Positions 37,070-37,546 of a stretch of DNA of 37,546 bases are shown one piece after another; position 1 is the stretch's first letter, and each line of letters starts with the position of its first letter. A program made the position numbers and the translations under genes. The DNA is from Gammaproteobacteria bacterium. Lineage in GTDB: Bacteria; Pseudomonadota; Gammaproteobacteria; Pseudomonadales; Azotimanducaceae. The DNA is taken from the NCBI GenBank assembly GCA_018665025.1, contig JABJED010000092.1, positions 1-37,546 on the forward strand, read 5' to 3'. The notes beneath the pieces are model-generated. The model worked only from the letters and a program-made list of their open reading frames with translations. It was not told the origin of the DNA and did no database searches.

Positions 37070-37546
37070 ATGTGTTCCACTGTCTGAATGCCCAGGAGAC
37101 CGAGACCATGCTTCAGGGTCTTTGCGCTGAGATCACATAATCTCAACCTGGAATCTCGCATCTCATCATCAGCTTTCAGGACCGGGCAAGATTCATAAAA
37201 TGTCATAAAGTGTTGGGACAGGTCGAACAGATAATTACACAGTACATTCGCCTGGTAGTCTTCAACAACACTTTCCACTGCCTCAGGGTACTGCAGTAAC
37301 CGTGTGGCGAGCGCTATTTCCGCGGGTTCGGTGAGGTTGAATGGACCGGTAAGGTCGGCACTATTCAATCCGGCGCGGCGAAAAATGCTCATGATTCTGG
37401 TGTAAGCGTATTGAAGGTAAGGCGCGGTGTTCCCTTCGAATGACAACATGGTGTCCCAGTCAAAAATATAGTCGGTCGTTCTGTTTTTAGACAGCTCTGC
37501 ATACTTAAGAGCGCCAATGCCTACGACCTTGGCGATATGATTACGC
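37066..37546 (-). CDS. argS: Arginyl-tRNA synthetase, C-terminal part (runs off the window)
   Basis: MLSFEGNTAPYLQYAYTRIMSIFRRAG and DALR-domain C-terminus ANVLCNYLFDLSQHFMTFYESCPVL...RLRLCDLSAKTLKHGLGLLGI. Confidence 0.93.
   Translation of the reverse strand, partial: RNHIAKVVGIGALKYAELSKNRTTDYIFDWDTMLSFEGNTAPYLQYAYTRIMSIFRRAGLNSADLTGPFNLTEPAEIALATRLLQYPEAVESVVEDYQANVLCNYLFDLSQHFMTFYESCPVLKADDEMRDSRLRLCDLSAKTLKHGLGLLGIQTVEHM

Noticed and set aside
1-37546. CRISPR arrays, tRNA/rRNA genes, phage or transposon genes
   Set aside because: Looked for regular repeat-spacer patterns, T-loop motifs and transposase or integrase motifs; none recognised, though weak cases could be missed by eye.

Overview
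Chromosome-like window, probably from a gammaproteobacterium (inferred from gene content only), densely coding on both strands. No rRNA, tRNA, CRISPR array, phage or transposase was recognised. Left to right: 5' end of ileS (-), preceded by a compact attenuator-like leader (Ile-rich leader peptide, competing antiterminator, intrinsic terminator); divergent prs and purN (-); PCu(A)C copper chaperone (+); PPOX-family protein, GPH/MFS transporter and a Co-type nitrile hydratase beta-alpha-accessory operon (+); a folate C1 operon (-) with a SIS isomerase, a yeast-MTD1-like methylene-THF dehydrogenase, an FTCD_C/FchA cyclohydrolase and a degenerate DUF885 lipoprotein; AttH/CrtC-like protein; NUDIX; MoxR-DUF58-TgpA operon (-); methyltransferase, Zn-ADH and PaaI thioesterase (+); YejABE-like peptide ABC transporter with two separate ATPases (-); serine hydrolase; CMD protein; FMO; ferredoxin-NADP reductase; gapdh-arsJ arsenate resistance pair preceded by 14-bp tandem repeats and an inverted repeat; AEC transporter remnant; VanY-like peptidase with a coupled small ORF; Sel1/SPOR protein; ECF sigma, anti-sigma and subtilisin-like lipoprotein module; nitronate monooxygenase; folA; argS 3' end. 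Strongest candidates for new biology: (1) the isoleucine attenuator of ileS; (2) the sigma/anti-sigma/S8-protease module, whose anti-sigma factor ends in a segment resembling a protease propeptide; (3) the split MTD1-type dehydrogenase plus FchA cyclohydrolase operon. All family calls come from reading motifs by eye; no database search was run.
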